A stretch of DNA of 64,000 bases, taken from the NCBI GenBank assembly GCA_964461715.1, contig CAYWVR010000010.1:40646-104645 (forward strand), read 5' to 3'. Shown one piece after another: positions 33,449-42,345 of this stretch; the stretch's first letter is position 1, and every line of letters begins with the position of its first letter. The notes below the pieces were generated by a model. It was given only the letters and a program-made list of their open reading frames with translations. It was not told the origin of the DNA and did not search any database. The stretch is from CAYWVR01 sp964461715. Lineage in GTDB: Bacteria; Planctomycetota; Phycisphaerae; FEN-1346. Both the position numbers and the translations under genes were made by a program.

Positions 33449-34863
33449 GGGGTGCGGACCGAGAGGCCGACCGCTTCCTCGCCCTTGAGGAAGTTCTCGG
33501 GGTTCCCGAGCTCCATCAGGATCGTGCGGGCCTGGCGGGCTTCCTCCATCGTCAGACGCCCCGAGCGGATCCAATCGTAGACGAGGCCCGGGTTGTCGGG
33601 GCGATAGAGGGCCGCGAACTCCTTGTAGAACTCCTCGCGCGGCAGGCGCGTGGGCAGCACGGCGTGCAGGGCGTCGAAGAGGCGATAGTCGCGCGTCACG
33701 AGCCGGTCCTCGAGCTCGGCGTAGAGGTCCGTGCCGGGCAGGGGCGTCAGAATCGTGAACTGCGGGTAGAGGATGCCCTGGTCCTCGCGGTACCGCTTGA
33801 GGGTGTGAAAGTCCTCGCGGGCGAAGTCCGGATCGACGATGAACGCCCCCCACATGTCAATGCCCAGGTCGTTGAGGATGGCTATGGCCCGCTCGTTCTG
33901 CTCGAGGGTGGCCCCCTTGGCGACCTTATCGAGCATCTCCTGGGTGGCGGCCTCGAAGCCGATGAGGACGGCGTGGAGGCCCGCCTCTTTCCAGGCGGCC
34001 ATCAGGTCCGGGTGCTTCGAGATGGTGTCCGTCCGCGCCTGCATCCCGAACCGCTTCCGGATGCCTCGCTCCTCGATCAGCTCCAGGATTTTCCATGCCC
34101 GGGGGACGTGGGCGAGGAAGTTGTCGTCGACGAAGCTGAGGCTCGTCGCCGGGGCCGCCTCGATCTCCGCCACCACCCGCTCGGCCGACATGTAGCGGCA
34201 CTTTTTCCGGTAGAACTTCCAGATCGAGCAGAACGTGCACCGGAACGGGCACCCCCGGCTCGTGGCGATGCAGCCGTGCGGCCGGTCGAACAGGAAGAAG
34301 TACCGGTCGGCGTAAGGGGCCGCCAGCGCGCGGGCGGGCATCGGCAGGTCGTCCATCGACGGAATGAGCGGGCGCAGCGGGTTGGTCGTCCAGGTGTCGC
34401 CGGCGCGCCAAGCCAGGCCCGCGACGTCGCTCGGGGCCGGCGCGAGGCCGGCGCTGCGGGCCCGGTCCAGGGCCGCCAGGAGCTCCGCGAAGGTGACTTC
34501 GCCCTCGCCGATGACGATGGCGTCGAGGTAGGGCTTCCGGAAGTCCTCGGTGACGAGGCTAGCGTGCAGGCCGCCGACCACCGTGAAGACATCCTCGCCC
34601 GCGAGGGCCTTCGTCTCCTCCAGCAGCGCCCGGGCGGCATAGACCTCGGTCGTCAGGCAGGTGACGGCGACGACGTCGGGCCGGAAGCTCTGGAGCGCCT
34701 CGGCGAAGGGCGTCTCGTCGAGACGCAGGTCCAGGAGGCGAACGTCGTGATCGGCCTGGGCCACGGCCCCGAGGCACTCCAGGGCTAGGGGCTCGGGCAG
34801 GGCCGTCCGTCGGAAGCCGATGTAGTCCGGCGGCGGCGCAGGCTGCACCAGCAGAATCTTCAA
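33445..34863 (-). CDS. B12-binding domain radical SAM protein (second one)
   Basis: A 472-residue protein with an N-terminal B12-binding-type fold (KILLVQPAPPPDYIG, RPDVVAVTCLTTEVYAARAL, FTVVGGLHASLV, DAIVIGEGE). The radical SAM cluster is RGCPFRCTFCSIWKFY near residue 208. It differs from the first such protein by the CxxxCxxC context and by the C-terminal domain (RYREDQGILYPQFTILTPLP). The start is taken as TTG 34863, since MKILLVQP matches related proteins; TTG 34887 is 24 bases earlier. The stop overlaps tatC (ATGA). Substrate unknown. Confidence 0.75.
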   Translation of the reverse strand: MKILLVQPAPPPDYIGFRRTALPEPLALECLGAVAQADHDVRLLDLRLDETPFAEALQSFRPDVVAVTCLTTEVYAARALLEETKALAGEDVFTVVGGLHASLVTEDFRKPYLDAIVIGEGEVTFAELLAALDRARSAGLAPAPSDVAGLAWRAGDTWTTNPLRPLIPSMDDLPMPARALAAPYADRYFFLFDRPHGCIATSRGCPFRCTFCSIWKFYRKKCRYMSAERVVAEIEAAPATSLSFVDDNFLAHVPRAWKILELIEERGIRKRFGMQARTDTISKHPDLMAAWKEAGLHAVLIGFEAATQEMLDKVAKGATLEQNERAIAILNDLGIDMWGAFIVDPDFAREDFHTLKRYREDQGILYPQFTILTPLPGTDLYAELEDRLVTRDYRLFDALHAVLPTRLPREEFYKEFAALYRPDNPGLVYDWIRSGRLTMEEARQARTILMELGNPENFLKGEEAVGLSVRTP

Positions 34864-34997
34864 GGCCCCGCATCTCCTCTCAACCAAGTCCCGGGTGGGC
34901 AGTCGGACCGCGCGTCATGGTAGCGGAGCGGCGGGCGCGAGACAAGGGTTTAACGGAGACCCAAGGCCGGAAGCCGCGGCCGTCGGCCGGGCGCGTC

Positions 34998-35429
34998 TCA
35001 GGCGTCCGTCCGGTCGTCGAACCGCTCGGCGTCGCCCTGCTGCCAGCGCCGGGCGGCGCTGAAGAGGCGGGGCAATTGCCGGAACGGCGACAGGCTCGGC
35101 TCGGTGTCGGTCTCGCAGAACTCGATGCCAACCTGGTACCGGTCGTCCTGGCGGCGGCAATGCTTGACGCGGCCCGTGAGGCGCAGGGGCGCATGGGCCC
35201 CGTGCGAGGGCAGCCGGAGCGTCAGGCGCTCGCCGGCTTTCAATCGGACGCGGCTCTCGGCCGCCAGCCCCCCGAGCGAGAAGTCCTTGAGCTCGAGGTG
35301 ACAGGTGGCCGCCCGGTCGGCCGCGAGATCGTTGCGGACGCTGACGGCGGGCATGGATGTCTCGAACCGCCCGAACCGCCGGCGTTCGGCTTCCGTGCGC
35401 TGCTCGTTGGCCTGGGACGTTGCCGCCAT
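34998..35429 (-). CDS. PilZ-domain protein
   Basis: This 143-residue protein is a stand-alone PilZ domain that could bind cyclic di-GMP. RRRFGRFE near residue 20 stands where the RxxxR motif is expected and DFSLGGLAAES near residue 50 where D/NxSxxG is expected. It contains DRYQVGIEF, a common late strand. The C-terminal 25 residues are charged. The frame is open to a GTG at 35513, but ATG 35429 fits the domain start. It lies 135 bases upstream of the radical SAM gene. A second PilZ gene is 417 bases farther on the same strand. Confidence 0.75.
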   Translation of the reverse strand: MAATSQANEQRTEAERRRFGRFETSMPAVSVRNDLAADRAATCHLELKDFSLGGLAAESRVRLKAGERLTLRLPSHGAHAPLRLTGRVKHCRRQDDRYQVGIEFCETDTEPSLSPFRQLPRLFSAARRWQQGDAERFDDRTDA

Positions 35430-35845
35430 GATGGTCCGCCCTGTCGCTTCCAAGGTGCCGTCGAGATGCCCTGGTCGGGGTCGCCGAAACGATCCCCTAT
35501 AGTTTTTCGGCACGACGGCACTCGGGACTTAACTCGTGGCCGGGGAATTATGACACCCAACGGCGGAAAAGCAAACGCGTCCCCGGCTATTTGTGGTTTA
35601 CGGTTAAGGACCATTCATACCACAGAACAATTCATACAAATCCAGGTCATCTGGGGGGGGGCACGGGCCTGCATGGACGACCTTTCGTCCCGGGGGTTCC
35701 GGCTTCGGCGGCGGGTGAGACACCCCTCCCCCACCGCTTCCGCCCCCCTGTTGACGGCCCGTCGGTTTATCAGGCGAGTCTTCGTGCGCCGCCCCGCGCG
35801 GGGGGCGGCTATGTCGTATCGGGGCAACGTGCGCCCCGCGGTGCG
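35430..35845. other. Gap between the two PilZ genes
   Basis: No gene is supported. On the minus strand TTGCTT-16-CATAAT (near 35575-35545) could be the promoter of the first PilZ gene. ATTCATAC occurs twice (35613-35620, 35630-35637) with a 17-base period. The rest is GC-rich with homopolymeric G and C runs. Confidence 0.4.
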
Positions 35846-36187
35846 CTACATGTGGCGGAGCGTGTCCTGCTCCGGCCACGGGTTCTCGAAGACGATGCCC
35901 ACGCGGTAACGGTCGCCGCCCTCGTCGCAACGGACGACCACGCCGTGGGTATCGAGCCCCTTCCGCGCCCCCATGGGCGGAAAGAAGACGACGACGGGTT
36001 CCTCCTCATCGAGCGGCCGCGGGGCCAAGGCCCCGATGCCGCCACGCGACACGTCGACAATATGCAGCTTGACCACCCGCTCGGGATGATCCAGAGGAAC
36101 GCTCCGACGGACGGCCGATGCGGGCAGCTCCAGGACGGCACGGTCGTACTGGCGGCGGTCCGGCGGTCCGGCCGGGTCCGAGCCCAT
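35846..36187 (-). CDS. Small PilZ-domain protein
   Basis: A 113-residue PilZ protein. The motif start RRQYDRAVLELP near residue 11 and VDVSRGGIGALAP near residue 49 are the two halves of a c-di-GMP site. DRYRVGIVFENPWPEQDTLRHM closes the barrel. ATG 36187 follows GGAGG by five bases. Its own promoter lies at 36289-36317. It differs from the first PilZ protein in sequence and is shorter at both ends. Such lone PilZ proteins act as c-di-GMP effectors; the pathway is unknown. Confidence 0.78.
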   Translation of the reverse strand: MGSDPAGPPDRRQYDRAVLELPASAVRRSVPLDHPERVVKLHIVDVSRGGIGALAPRPLDEEEPVVVFFPPMGARKGLDTHGVVVRCDEGGDRYRVGIVFENPWPEQDTLRHM

Positions 36188-36288
36188 GACGCCTCCCCGG
36201 GCCTCGCTCTCGCCTACCCTATGAGGCCCCGCACATGCTCTCCGCATGCCACGGATGGTAGCTCCCCCCTCAGGATGCCACCAAACAC

Positions 36289-36317
36289 AGTATAACCACA
36301 TTTGGGCCGAATGCCAA
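36289..36317 (-). promoter_or_regulatory. Near-consensus promoter of the small PilZ gene
   Basis: TTGGCA (36317-36312), a 17-base spacer and TATACT (36294-36289), read on the minus strand. The surrounding 36275-36380 patch is clearly AT-richer than the rest of the window. Confidence 0.6.
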
Positions 36318-36484
36318 ACCGTTTCTGAATTGTTGATGAAGGTTTTCGAGGTTTTCAGCAATGCTTGGCAAGATAGGGGGTTAAGGGCCACGCCGCGGAC
36401 CGGCGGGGGCGCCTTGCGGGGATGGACCCGGGGAGCAAGGCTGCCGGAGGCTCGCGTCGCCGCGAAGCGAGGATTCCTGTTTCG
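36318..36484. other. AT-rich gap with a 14-base word shared with 5.6 kb
   Basis: CTTGGCAAGATAGG occurs at 36364-36377 and again near 5612 in the repeat at the MATE-cimA gap. Apart from that I see no gene or structure here. Confidence 0.35.
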
Positions 36485-36514
36485 TTGACAGGGGAGGCGC
36501 GAACGGTCTATACT
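36485..36514 (+). promoter_or_regulatory. Near-consensus promoter of the DUF4870 gene
   Basis: TTGACA (36485-36490) and TATACT (36509-36514) with an 18-base spacer, the best sigma70-like pair in the window. It leaves a leader of about 35 bases with GGAGGAG before the ATG at 36554. Confidence 0.65.
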
Positions 36515-36553
36515 CGGGGACCGGACATGTGAGTGGACCTGGAGGAGAAAGCC

Positions 36554-37021
36554 ATGAGCGAATCGCCGCCCGAGAACGGTCCTGAGACGGGTCCCGAGAC
36601 GCCTCCGCCTCCGCCCCCGCCGCCGGGGGTCGAGCCGCTCCTTCCGCCGGAACTCCAGACGGTCCATGCGACGCCGGAGGACCGGAACCTGGCCATGATC
36701 GCCCACCTGCTGGGCCTGACCGGCTTTCTGGGGCCGCTGATCCTCTACCTCGTCAAGTACAACGGGTCGAGCCCGTTCGCCCAGTTCCACATGAAGCAGT
36801 CGCTGTGGTTCCAGGTGTTCGGGGCCATCGCCGTCTTCGTGGTGGCCATGGTCTCGATTCCCCTGACCCTGATCTGCATCGGGTACCTGACGCTCCTGCT
36901 GGCCATGGCCATGGGGGTGGGCCTGTGGGTTTACGCCATCGTCGGGGCGATCCAGGTCTCGGGCGGGAAGGACTTCGAGTACTACTGGGTGGGCCCGTGG
37001 GTCCGCCGCGAGACGGTCTGA
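36554..37021 (+). CDS. DUF4870 membrane protein
   Basis: A 155-residue protein with an N-terminal 50-residue Pro/Glu-rich tail. The DUF4870 core follows: DRNLAMIAHLLGLTGFLGP, LILYLVKYNGSSPFAQFHMK and a three-helix bundle (VFGAIAVFVVAMVSIPLTL, LTLLLAMAMGVGLWVYAIVG). The SPFAQFHMKQSL junction is the family's most conserved stretch. The role is unknown. It stands alone under a strong promoter. A sulfotransferase fragment on the other strand follows its end. Confidence 0.82.
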   Translation: MSESPPENGPETGPETPPPPPPPPGVEPLLPPELQTVHATPEDRNLAMIAHLLGLTGFLGPLILYLVKYNGSSPFAQFHMKQSLWFQVFGAIAVFVVAMVSIPLTLICIGYLTLLLAMAMGVGLWVYAIVGAIQVSGGKDFEYYWVGPWVRRETV

Positions 37022-37027
37022 GCCGGC

Positions 37028-37309
37028 TTACCCTTCGGCCAGCGTCAGAAACGCGGTGGTCGGCATCCAGCGGCACGTGCGGCCGGCGACGTACGCCCCG
37101 AACGCTTTCCGGGGGAAGCAGGCGGCGCCGGTGGGGAAGAGACGCCGGGCAACCGCCTCTCGCTGGAACTCGGGGGACCAGCCGTAGGCGGCATCGAAGC
37201 AGAAGAGGTACGCCTCCGGCCCGCACGCCGCCCCCGGGACCGAGTCCAGGAGGTCCGCCACCAGCGTGGTCCCCGAGCTGGGCGCGCCGCCGACACAGAG
37301 CACGTTCAT
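37028..37309 (-). pseudogene. Truncated sulfotransferase (N-terminal fragment)
   Basis: This 93-residue frame begins MNVLCVGGAPSSGTTLVADL, the 5'-phosphosulfate loop of PAPS-dependent sulfotransferases, and continues CGPEAYLFCFDA. It stops near residue 93, where full-length enzymes have about 250-350 residues, so the 3'-phosphate-binding part and most of the fold are missing. Promoter-proximal sequence of the frame consists of degenerate hairpin-prone filler (37342-37430). I read it as a remnant, not a functional enzyme. Confidence 0.55.
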
Positions 37310-37341
37310 GGGCGAAGCTTAGCACGGCAACGCGGAAGGGG

Positions 37342-37430
37342 GAAGTCGGAAGCGGGACGCAAAGGACCAAGACAACGGCACACGTCAGTTTCCGTCACTT
37401 CCCAGTTCCGACTTCGCACGTCCGACTTCG
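37342..37430. repeat. Degenerate filler with inverted and direct repeats
   Basis: GAAGTCGGAA (37342-37351) is the exact inverted repeat of TTCCGACTTC (37406-37415), and TCCGACTTCG is directly repeated at 37407-37416 and 37421-37430. It lies between the glycosyltransferase stop and the sulfotransferase fragment. Confidence 0.65.
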
Positions 37431-38660
37431 TCAGAACTCCGGCGGGATCTCGATTGCCTCGTGCTGCAGGGCGCTGCGGCGGGCGAGGCGGTAGGCGTGG
37501 TTGTACTGCTTCGCGACGACCTCCCACGAGACGACGCGCTCGAGGTAGCGCTTGAGGTTTTCGCCGAGTCTCATGCGCAGACCCTCGTCGGTCGCCAGGG
37601 CCAGGACGTGTTTGCGGAGCATGGTCTTGTTCGTGAAGAGCAGCCCCCCCTCGCTCTCGAGCGTCTGGGCCGTCAGCCCCTCCATCGGCGCGGTCGTGAT
37701 GTAGGGTTTATTGAGGGCGATGATGCGGGCCAGCGTCCCGGATTGCGTCTCGTCGACGCTCGGCAGGACGATGAAGTCGCACACGGCCATCATCTTGTAG
37801 TAGGCGTCGCCGCGCGGCACGAACTCGTAGTAGTGGGCGAGGCCCTTCTGCTGGAGGCCGCCGACCTCGTCCTTCCATCGTTCGTAGTCCTGGCGGTGGT
37901 GGGGGTCGCGCATGGTGCCGGCGGCCAGGAGGTCCCACTTCTCGCCGGTCTTGCGGAGGATTTCGGCGGCCAGCTCCTCCCACATGCTCGTCAGGATGTC
38001 CCACCGCTTGTTCGACTGGATCCAGCCGATCAGGCCCACGAGATGCTCGCCCAGGGCGGGCACCTGGTCCAAGCCGAGGTCCTTGCGGAGGTGCGGCACC
38101 TCGTCGATCTTCCAGCGCCGGTCGGATCGGGCCCCGTGGGGCACGACCATGACGTTCTGCGGCACGTCCCAGCCGCGCCCGGGAAAGGTCCACCCCAGCC
38201 GCCACCGCTGGTAGTGGCACTTGAGCATGACGATGTCGGCGAGGCGGCACATTTCGTAGAGGAAGTTGGCCTCGAAGTCCGTCAGCCGCCCGTGCACGGT
38301 GTGCGGCTCGACGACGACGGGCACGTCCGCCAGGGCGTCCAGCAGGTCGAGGAACGCGTGGTTCTGGTCGCTTTGGCCGCGGTCGTCGATGTAGTTGTAG
38401 AGCCCGTACTCGTGCTGGATGTGGACGGCGTAGGGCTTGATGTCCTCGATTTTCTTGACGGCGGCCTTCCACCAGTCGCGCTGGCTGATGTCCATGATGG
38501 GGAAGACGCCCTCCCCGTCGGCGTCGGTGAAGCTGACGACCAGGACCTCGCGGTCGGGGTTGGCCTTCTGGATGAACTCCCGGGCCTCTTCGCAGAAGGT
38601 CCCGATCCCGCACAGGCGCGGCGGGTAGGAGCTGATCATCACGATGGGTTTAGGGGCCAT
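37431..38660 (-). CDS. GT-B glycosyltransferase (GT4-like), short member of the manC operon
   Basis: A 409-residue protein that opens with IVMISSYPPRLCGIGTFCEE, the start shared with its longer neighbour. The second Rossmann domain carries HLVGLIGWIQSNKRWDIL and VLPSVDETQSGTLARIIALN, with the Glu-x7-Glu-like donor motif replaced by ETQSGTLA, so a hexose donor can only be guessed. PHTVHGRLTDF and LKCHYQRWRLG are acceptor-side loops. It overlaps manC by 11 bases. GDP-mannose made by manC would be a logical donor, but that is inference. Confidence 0.72.
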   Translation of the reverse strand: MAPKPIVMISSYPPRLCGIGTFCEEAREFIQKANPDREVLVVSFTDADGEGVFPIMDISQRDWWKAAVKKIEDIKPYAVHIQHEYGLYNYIDDRGQSDQNHAFLDLLDALADVPVVVEPHTVHGRLTDFEANFLYEMCRLADIVMLKCHYQRWRLGWTFPGRGWDVPQNVMVVPHGARSDRRWKIDEVPHLRKDLGLDQVPALGEHLVGLIGWIQSNKRWDILTSMWEELAAEILRKTGEKWDLLAAGTMRDPHHRQDYERWKDEVGGLQQKGLAHYYEFVPRGDAYYKMMAVCDFIVLPSVDETQSGTLARIIALNKPYITTAPMEGLTAQTLESEGGLLFTNKTMLRKHVLALATDEGLRMRLGENLKRYLERVVSWEVVAKQYNHAYRLARRSALQHEAIEIPPEF

Positions 38661-39780
38661 CGGCCTCGGGCTCGCTTGTGTCTTCCCCCGCCAGAATCCG
38701 CTTGACGAGCGGCTTGATGGTCTCGGCCGCCGCCTTGCTGCACACCAGCGTGCCGCCCTCGGCGTGGACGACGACGCATCCCTCGAGGCCGGCCACGAGG
38801 ACGGGATGTCCGGGCGGCCCGACGACGAGAACGTCTTTGGCGTCCTGCAATTCTACGCGGCCGACGCGCCGATTTCCTCCCTCCTCGGCCTCGATCAGCG
38901 CCTCGGCTGCCCACCACCCGCCGACGTCGTCCCAGTCGAACAGCGCCGGCACAGTCCACACCCCGGCCGCCTTCTCCATGACGCCGAAGTCGATGGAGAC
39001 GGGCGTGATGGGCTCGAAGGCCTCCCGGGCCCGGGCGTCGAAATCGTCGGCGTTCGTGTCGGGCGTCATGCGCTCCAGGAACCGGCAGGTCTCGGGCAGG
39101 TGCCGGGCGGCCTCCTCCAGAAGCGTCCGGGCCCGCCAGATGAACATCCCCGCGTTCCAGAGGTACCGGCCGCTCTCGATGTAGCGGGTGGCCGTCTCAT
39201 GGTCGGGCTTCTCGACGAATCTCTCCAGCGGCTGCGGCTCGGGGGGCTGCGGCGGGCCGACCGGCTCCAGGTATCCGAAGCCCGTGGCGGGCCGGGCCGG
39301 CGGGATGCCGATCGTCCCCAGACCCCCCTCCCGGGCCCGGGCGACGGCCGCGGCCATGGTGTGGCGATAGGCGCCGGTGTCGCGGACGAGATGGTCCGAG
39401 GGCGTGACGATCATCAGGCCCTCCGGGTCGCGATGCGCGACGACCCGGGCCGCGCAGATGATGGCGGCGGCGGTGTCGCGGCGGAGGGGCTCGCAGACGA
39501 TGTTGGCGACGGGGACCTCGGGAGCCTGGGCCCGGACGAAATGCTCGTATTTCGCTCCGGTCATGATGAGGATGCGCTTGGGGGGCACGAGGGCCCGGGC
39601 CCGCTCGACGGCCTGCTCGAACAGGGAGCGCTCGGTCAGCTCGGTGAGGAACTGCTTGGGGCGGTCCGGGGTCGACAGGGGCCAGAAGCGGGTCCCGATG
39701 CCGCCCGCCATCAGGACCGCGTAGACGTCGCGGAACGGATCGCCGGTGTCCGGGGGTGACGGCGCGCCGGCCTCGCTCAT
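38650..39780 (-). CDS. manC: Mannose-1-phosphate guanylyltransferase
   Basis: This 376-residue enzyme makes GDP-mannose from mannose 1-phosphate and GTP. The nucleotidyl-transfer motif VLMAGGIGTRFWPLS and PDRPKQF are diagnostic; IMTGAKYEHF, CEPLRRDTAAAI and TPSDHLVRD follow. FVEKPD is the sugar-binding loop. It lacks the C-terminal phosphomannose isomerase domain found in the AlgA/ManC type, so a separate ManA is needed. The frame overlaps the 798-residue glycosyltransferase upstream (ATGA) and the shorter one downstream, a tight operon for mannose transfer. Confidence 0.92.
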   Translation of the reverse strand: MSEAGAPSPPDTGDPFRDVYAVLMAGGIGTRFWPLSTPDRPKQFLTELTERSLFEQAVERARALVPPKRILIMTGAKYEHFVRAQAPEVPVANIVCEPLRRDTAAAIICAARVVAHRDPEGLMIVTPSDHLVRDTGAYRHTMAAAVARAREGGLGTIGIPPARPATGFGYLEPVGPPQPPEPQPLERFVEKPDHETATRYIESGRYLWNAGMFIWRARTLLEEAARHLPETCRFLERMTPDTNADDFDARAREAFEPITPVSIDFGVMEKAAGVWTVPALFDWDDVGGWWAAEALIEAEEGGNRRVGRVELQDAKDVLVVGPPGHPVLVAGLEGCVVVHAEGGTLVCSKAAAETIKPLVKRILAGEDTSEPEADGP

Positions 39781-42173
39781 GCGGGTCCCTCCTCGGCGGA
39801 CCGGCCGCCGGTCGAGGCCTTGCCGACACCCGGCTGGGCGACGGCGGCGCTGCGGTGGAGCTGCATCCGAAGGAGCGACAGGAGCCACGCCAGTGTCGAC
39901 TCCGCCCCCTCGTTCTGGTTGATGCCGCGGGCACTGAGGCCGTCGCGGCAGCCGCCCGTGGAGGCATCGTAGAGGGGCCAGAGCATGTCGTTGCGGCCCA
40001 GGAACCACTCGAAGGTCCGTTGGGCCTGGTCCAGCCACGCCGCCTCGTGCGTCGCCTCGTGGGCCGCCAGGCACGCCTCCAACGACGCGTGGGCCTCCAC
40101 CGGCTGCTGGTCGTACCGGGCCTTTTCCCCGCCGCGCGGATACCACCCCGCGTTTCCGACGGGCGAGAAGCAGTCGTTCTCGTCGCGCTGGACGTCCATG
40201 AGCCAGGTGAGGCTCCGGAGGCCCGTCTCGATCATCTCCTCGTCGTCGAAGACGCGCCCCGCGACGATCAGGGCGTGGGGCAGCTTGGCGTTGGTGTAGG
40301 TGAGGATGTCCTCGCACCAAGGCCAGTCGTCCGAGGCTCCCTCCCGGAAGGTCTTGAGGAGTCGGCGGCTCGACTCGCGCAGCGTCTGGCGGGCGGGGTC
40401 GTCGCTCTCGAACCACTCCAGGTAGGCCCGCAGGCCCAGCACCGTGAAGGCGTGGGCCCGGGGCGAGCGGAAGTGCCGCTCCGCCGGCAAAGCCTGCCGA
40501 AACAGCTCCGCCGCCAGCATCCGGTGCCCCTCGTTCTGGTCGAGGGCGACGGCCGTCCCGAGGGCCCACAGCGACCGTCCGTGGCTGTCCTCGGAGCCCT
40601 GGGGCTCGAGCCACCGCCGGTCGTACGTCATGAAGTTGCGGAAGCGGCCGGTCTTGGCGTTGAAGGCGTAGTCGAGGAAGGCGACGTACTGCATGGCCAG
40701 CCGGGCGAGGGTCGGATCGTCCGGCCGCACGTACTTCGCCAGGACCACGGCGATGAGGGCCCGGGCGTTGTCGTCGGTCGAGTAGCCGTGGTGCCGGTTG
40801 GGCACGGTGTAGCGGGCGTGCTGGATCATGCCCGTGTCGTCGGTCATGGCCCGCAGGTGGTCGAGGTCCAACGACGGGAGCCGCGGGGGCAGGGGACAGG
40901 CCAGGGGCGATTCCTGGAGCCCGAGCGGGGCCCCCTCCGGAGAGACGGCCAGGATGACCGCCTCCGGACGCGCGCGACGGCGGCGGGCGGCCTCGGCGGC
41001 CACGGTCAGATACTGTTTCGCCACCTCCGGCCACGTCATCTGCCGCGAGAAGTCGTACGCCGCCCGCCGCATCCGGGCCCGCTCGCGCGGGTTTGAGAGG
41101 AGGTCGCGGCAGGCGTCGGCCAGGGCCCCGGCGTCGCGCGGCGGGACGAGGCGGCCCCGGCCCTCTTTCAGCATCACCTCCGCGTGCGAGTACGGCGTCG
41201 AGACGATCGCCTTGCCTGCCGCCATCGCGTACGCCAGCGTCCCGGAGACTGCCTGGTCCAGGTTCAAGTACGGCGTGATGTACAGGTCCGCCGCCCGGAG
41301 GTACTCGAAGAGCTTCGTCAGGCTGACGAACTCGTCTTGGAAGCGGACGTTTTCCTCGACGCCGAGCTGGGCGGCCAGGCGCTGGAGCTTCGTGCGGTAG
41401 GTCTCGCCCGCCTCGCGGACCACGTGCGGGTGGGTGCGGCCGAGGATGATGTAGAGGGCGTCCGCGTGGCCCTCCGCGACGGCCGGCATCCCCTCGATCA
41501 TGTACTCGATGCCCTTGCCGGGCGAGAGAAGGCCGAACGTCAAGAGGACCTTGCGGCCCTTGGCGTCGATGCCCGTCTTATAGTCGTCCGGGTCGACGAG
41601 CGGCACGTCGGGCACGCCGTGATGCACCAGGTGAACCCGCTCCGGGTCGGCCCCGTACGTCTCGGCCAGCAGCTTGCCGCTGCGGGGGTTCATGACGATG
41701 AAGTCGTCGACGAGGCGGCACATTTCGGCGGTGACGCGCCGCTGCTGCTCGTTCGGGCGGGCCAGCACCGTGTGCAGCGTCGTGACGATCGGGACTTTGG
41801 CCTGCCTCAGGAGCGTCAGCAGGTGACTCCCCGCCTGGCCCCCGTAGATGCCGAACTCGTGCTGCACGACCAGCAAGTCGTAGTTCTGCGTGTTGACGAA
41901 GTTGGCGGCGAGGTGATAGTCCTCAAGGCGGTCGGCATCGACCTCGAGGACGACGCGCGCCGGGTAGTCGTAGCCCCGGGGCTGGTCGTTCATCGCGATG
42001 ACGGCCACCTCGTCCGTGAGGGCCGTCTCGTGGAGGGCCTCGGCCAGGCCGGTGGTGAAGGTGGCGATGCCGCACCGGCGCGGCACGTAGCTTCCGACGA
42101 CGGCGATGCGGCGGGGCTCGTCGTGGTCGGGGCCCCCTTCGGGGCCGCCGCCCGGAGACGTCGATCGGGCCAT
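39777..42173 (-). CDS. Large GT4 glycosyltransferase fused to an alpha-helical hydrolase-like domain
   Basis: A 798-residue protein. Residues 20-410 are a GT4 GT-B glycosyltransferase: IAVVGSYVPRRCGIATFTTG, LLTFGLLSPGKGIEYMIEGM, and the donor site YLNLDQAVSGTLAYAMAAGK with GRGRLVPP. The remaining 380 residues (HLRAMTDDTGMIQHARYTVP, NARALIAVVLA, GRSLWALGTAVALDQNEGHR) have the repeated helix pairs of an (alpha/alpha)6 toroid, as in glycoside hydrolase families, with GYSTDDNARAL as the best-kept motif. Polymerase-like or processing roles are possible. ATG 42173 has AAGGAG six bases before it. Confidence 0.72.
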   Translation of the reverse strand: MARSTSPGGGPEGGPDHDEPRRIAVVGSYVPRRCGIATFTTGLAEALHETALTDEVAVIAMNDQPRGYDYPARVVLEVDADRLEDYHLAANFVNTQNYDLLVVQHEFGIYGGQAGSHLLTLLRQAKVPIVTTLHTVLARPNEQQRRVTAEMCRLVDDFIVMNPRSGKLLAETYGADPERVHLVHHGVPDVPLVDPDDYKTGIDAKGRKVLLTFGLLSPGKGIEYMIEGMPAVAEGHADALYIILGRTHPHVVREAGETYRTKLQRLAAQLGVEENVRFQDEFVSLTKLFEYLRAADLYITPYLNLDQAVSGTLAYAMAAGKAIVSTPYSHAEVMLKEGRGRLVPPRDAGALADACRDLLSNPRERARMRRAAYDFSRQMTWPEVAKQYLTVAAEAARRRRARPEAVILAVSPEGAPLGLQESPLACPLPPRLPSLDLDHLRAMTDDTGMIQHARYTVPNRHHGYSTDDNARALIAVVLAKYVRPDDPTLARLAMQYVAFLDYAFNAKTGRFRNFMTYDRRWLEPQGSEDSHGRSLWALGTAVALDQNEGHRMLAAELFRQALPAERHFRSPRAHAFTVLGLRAYLEWFESDDPARQTLRESSRRLLKTFREGASDDWPWCEDILTYTNAKLPHALIVAGRVFDDEEMIETGLRSLTWLMDVQRDENDCFSPVGNAGWYPRGGEKARYDQQPVEAHASLEACLAAHEATHEAAWLDQAQRTFEWFLGRNDMLWPLYDASTGGCRDGLSARGINQNEGAESTLAWLLSLLRMQLHRSAAVAQPGVGKASTGGRSAEEGPA

Positions 42174-42345
42174 CCATGACTCCTTTCGCGGGGCGGGCGC
42201 GACAACTCCTCCCCGGGCGCCACCCAACTCACGCATTCTAGCAGATGCCTCGCGGGCGCTCAAGGCGGCGGGCGGCTTTTGCGGGACTTCACTTGGCAGC
42301 GACGGCAGCATACCGTATCGGGGAGGGGGGGCACGGCGAATATCC

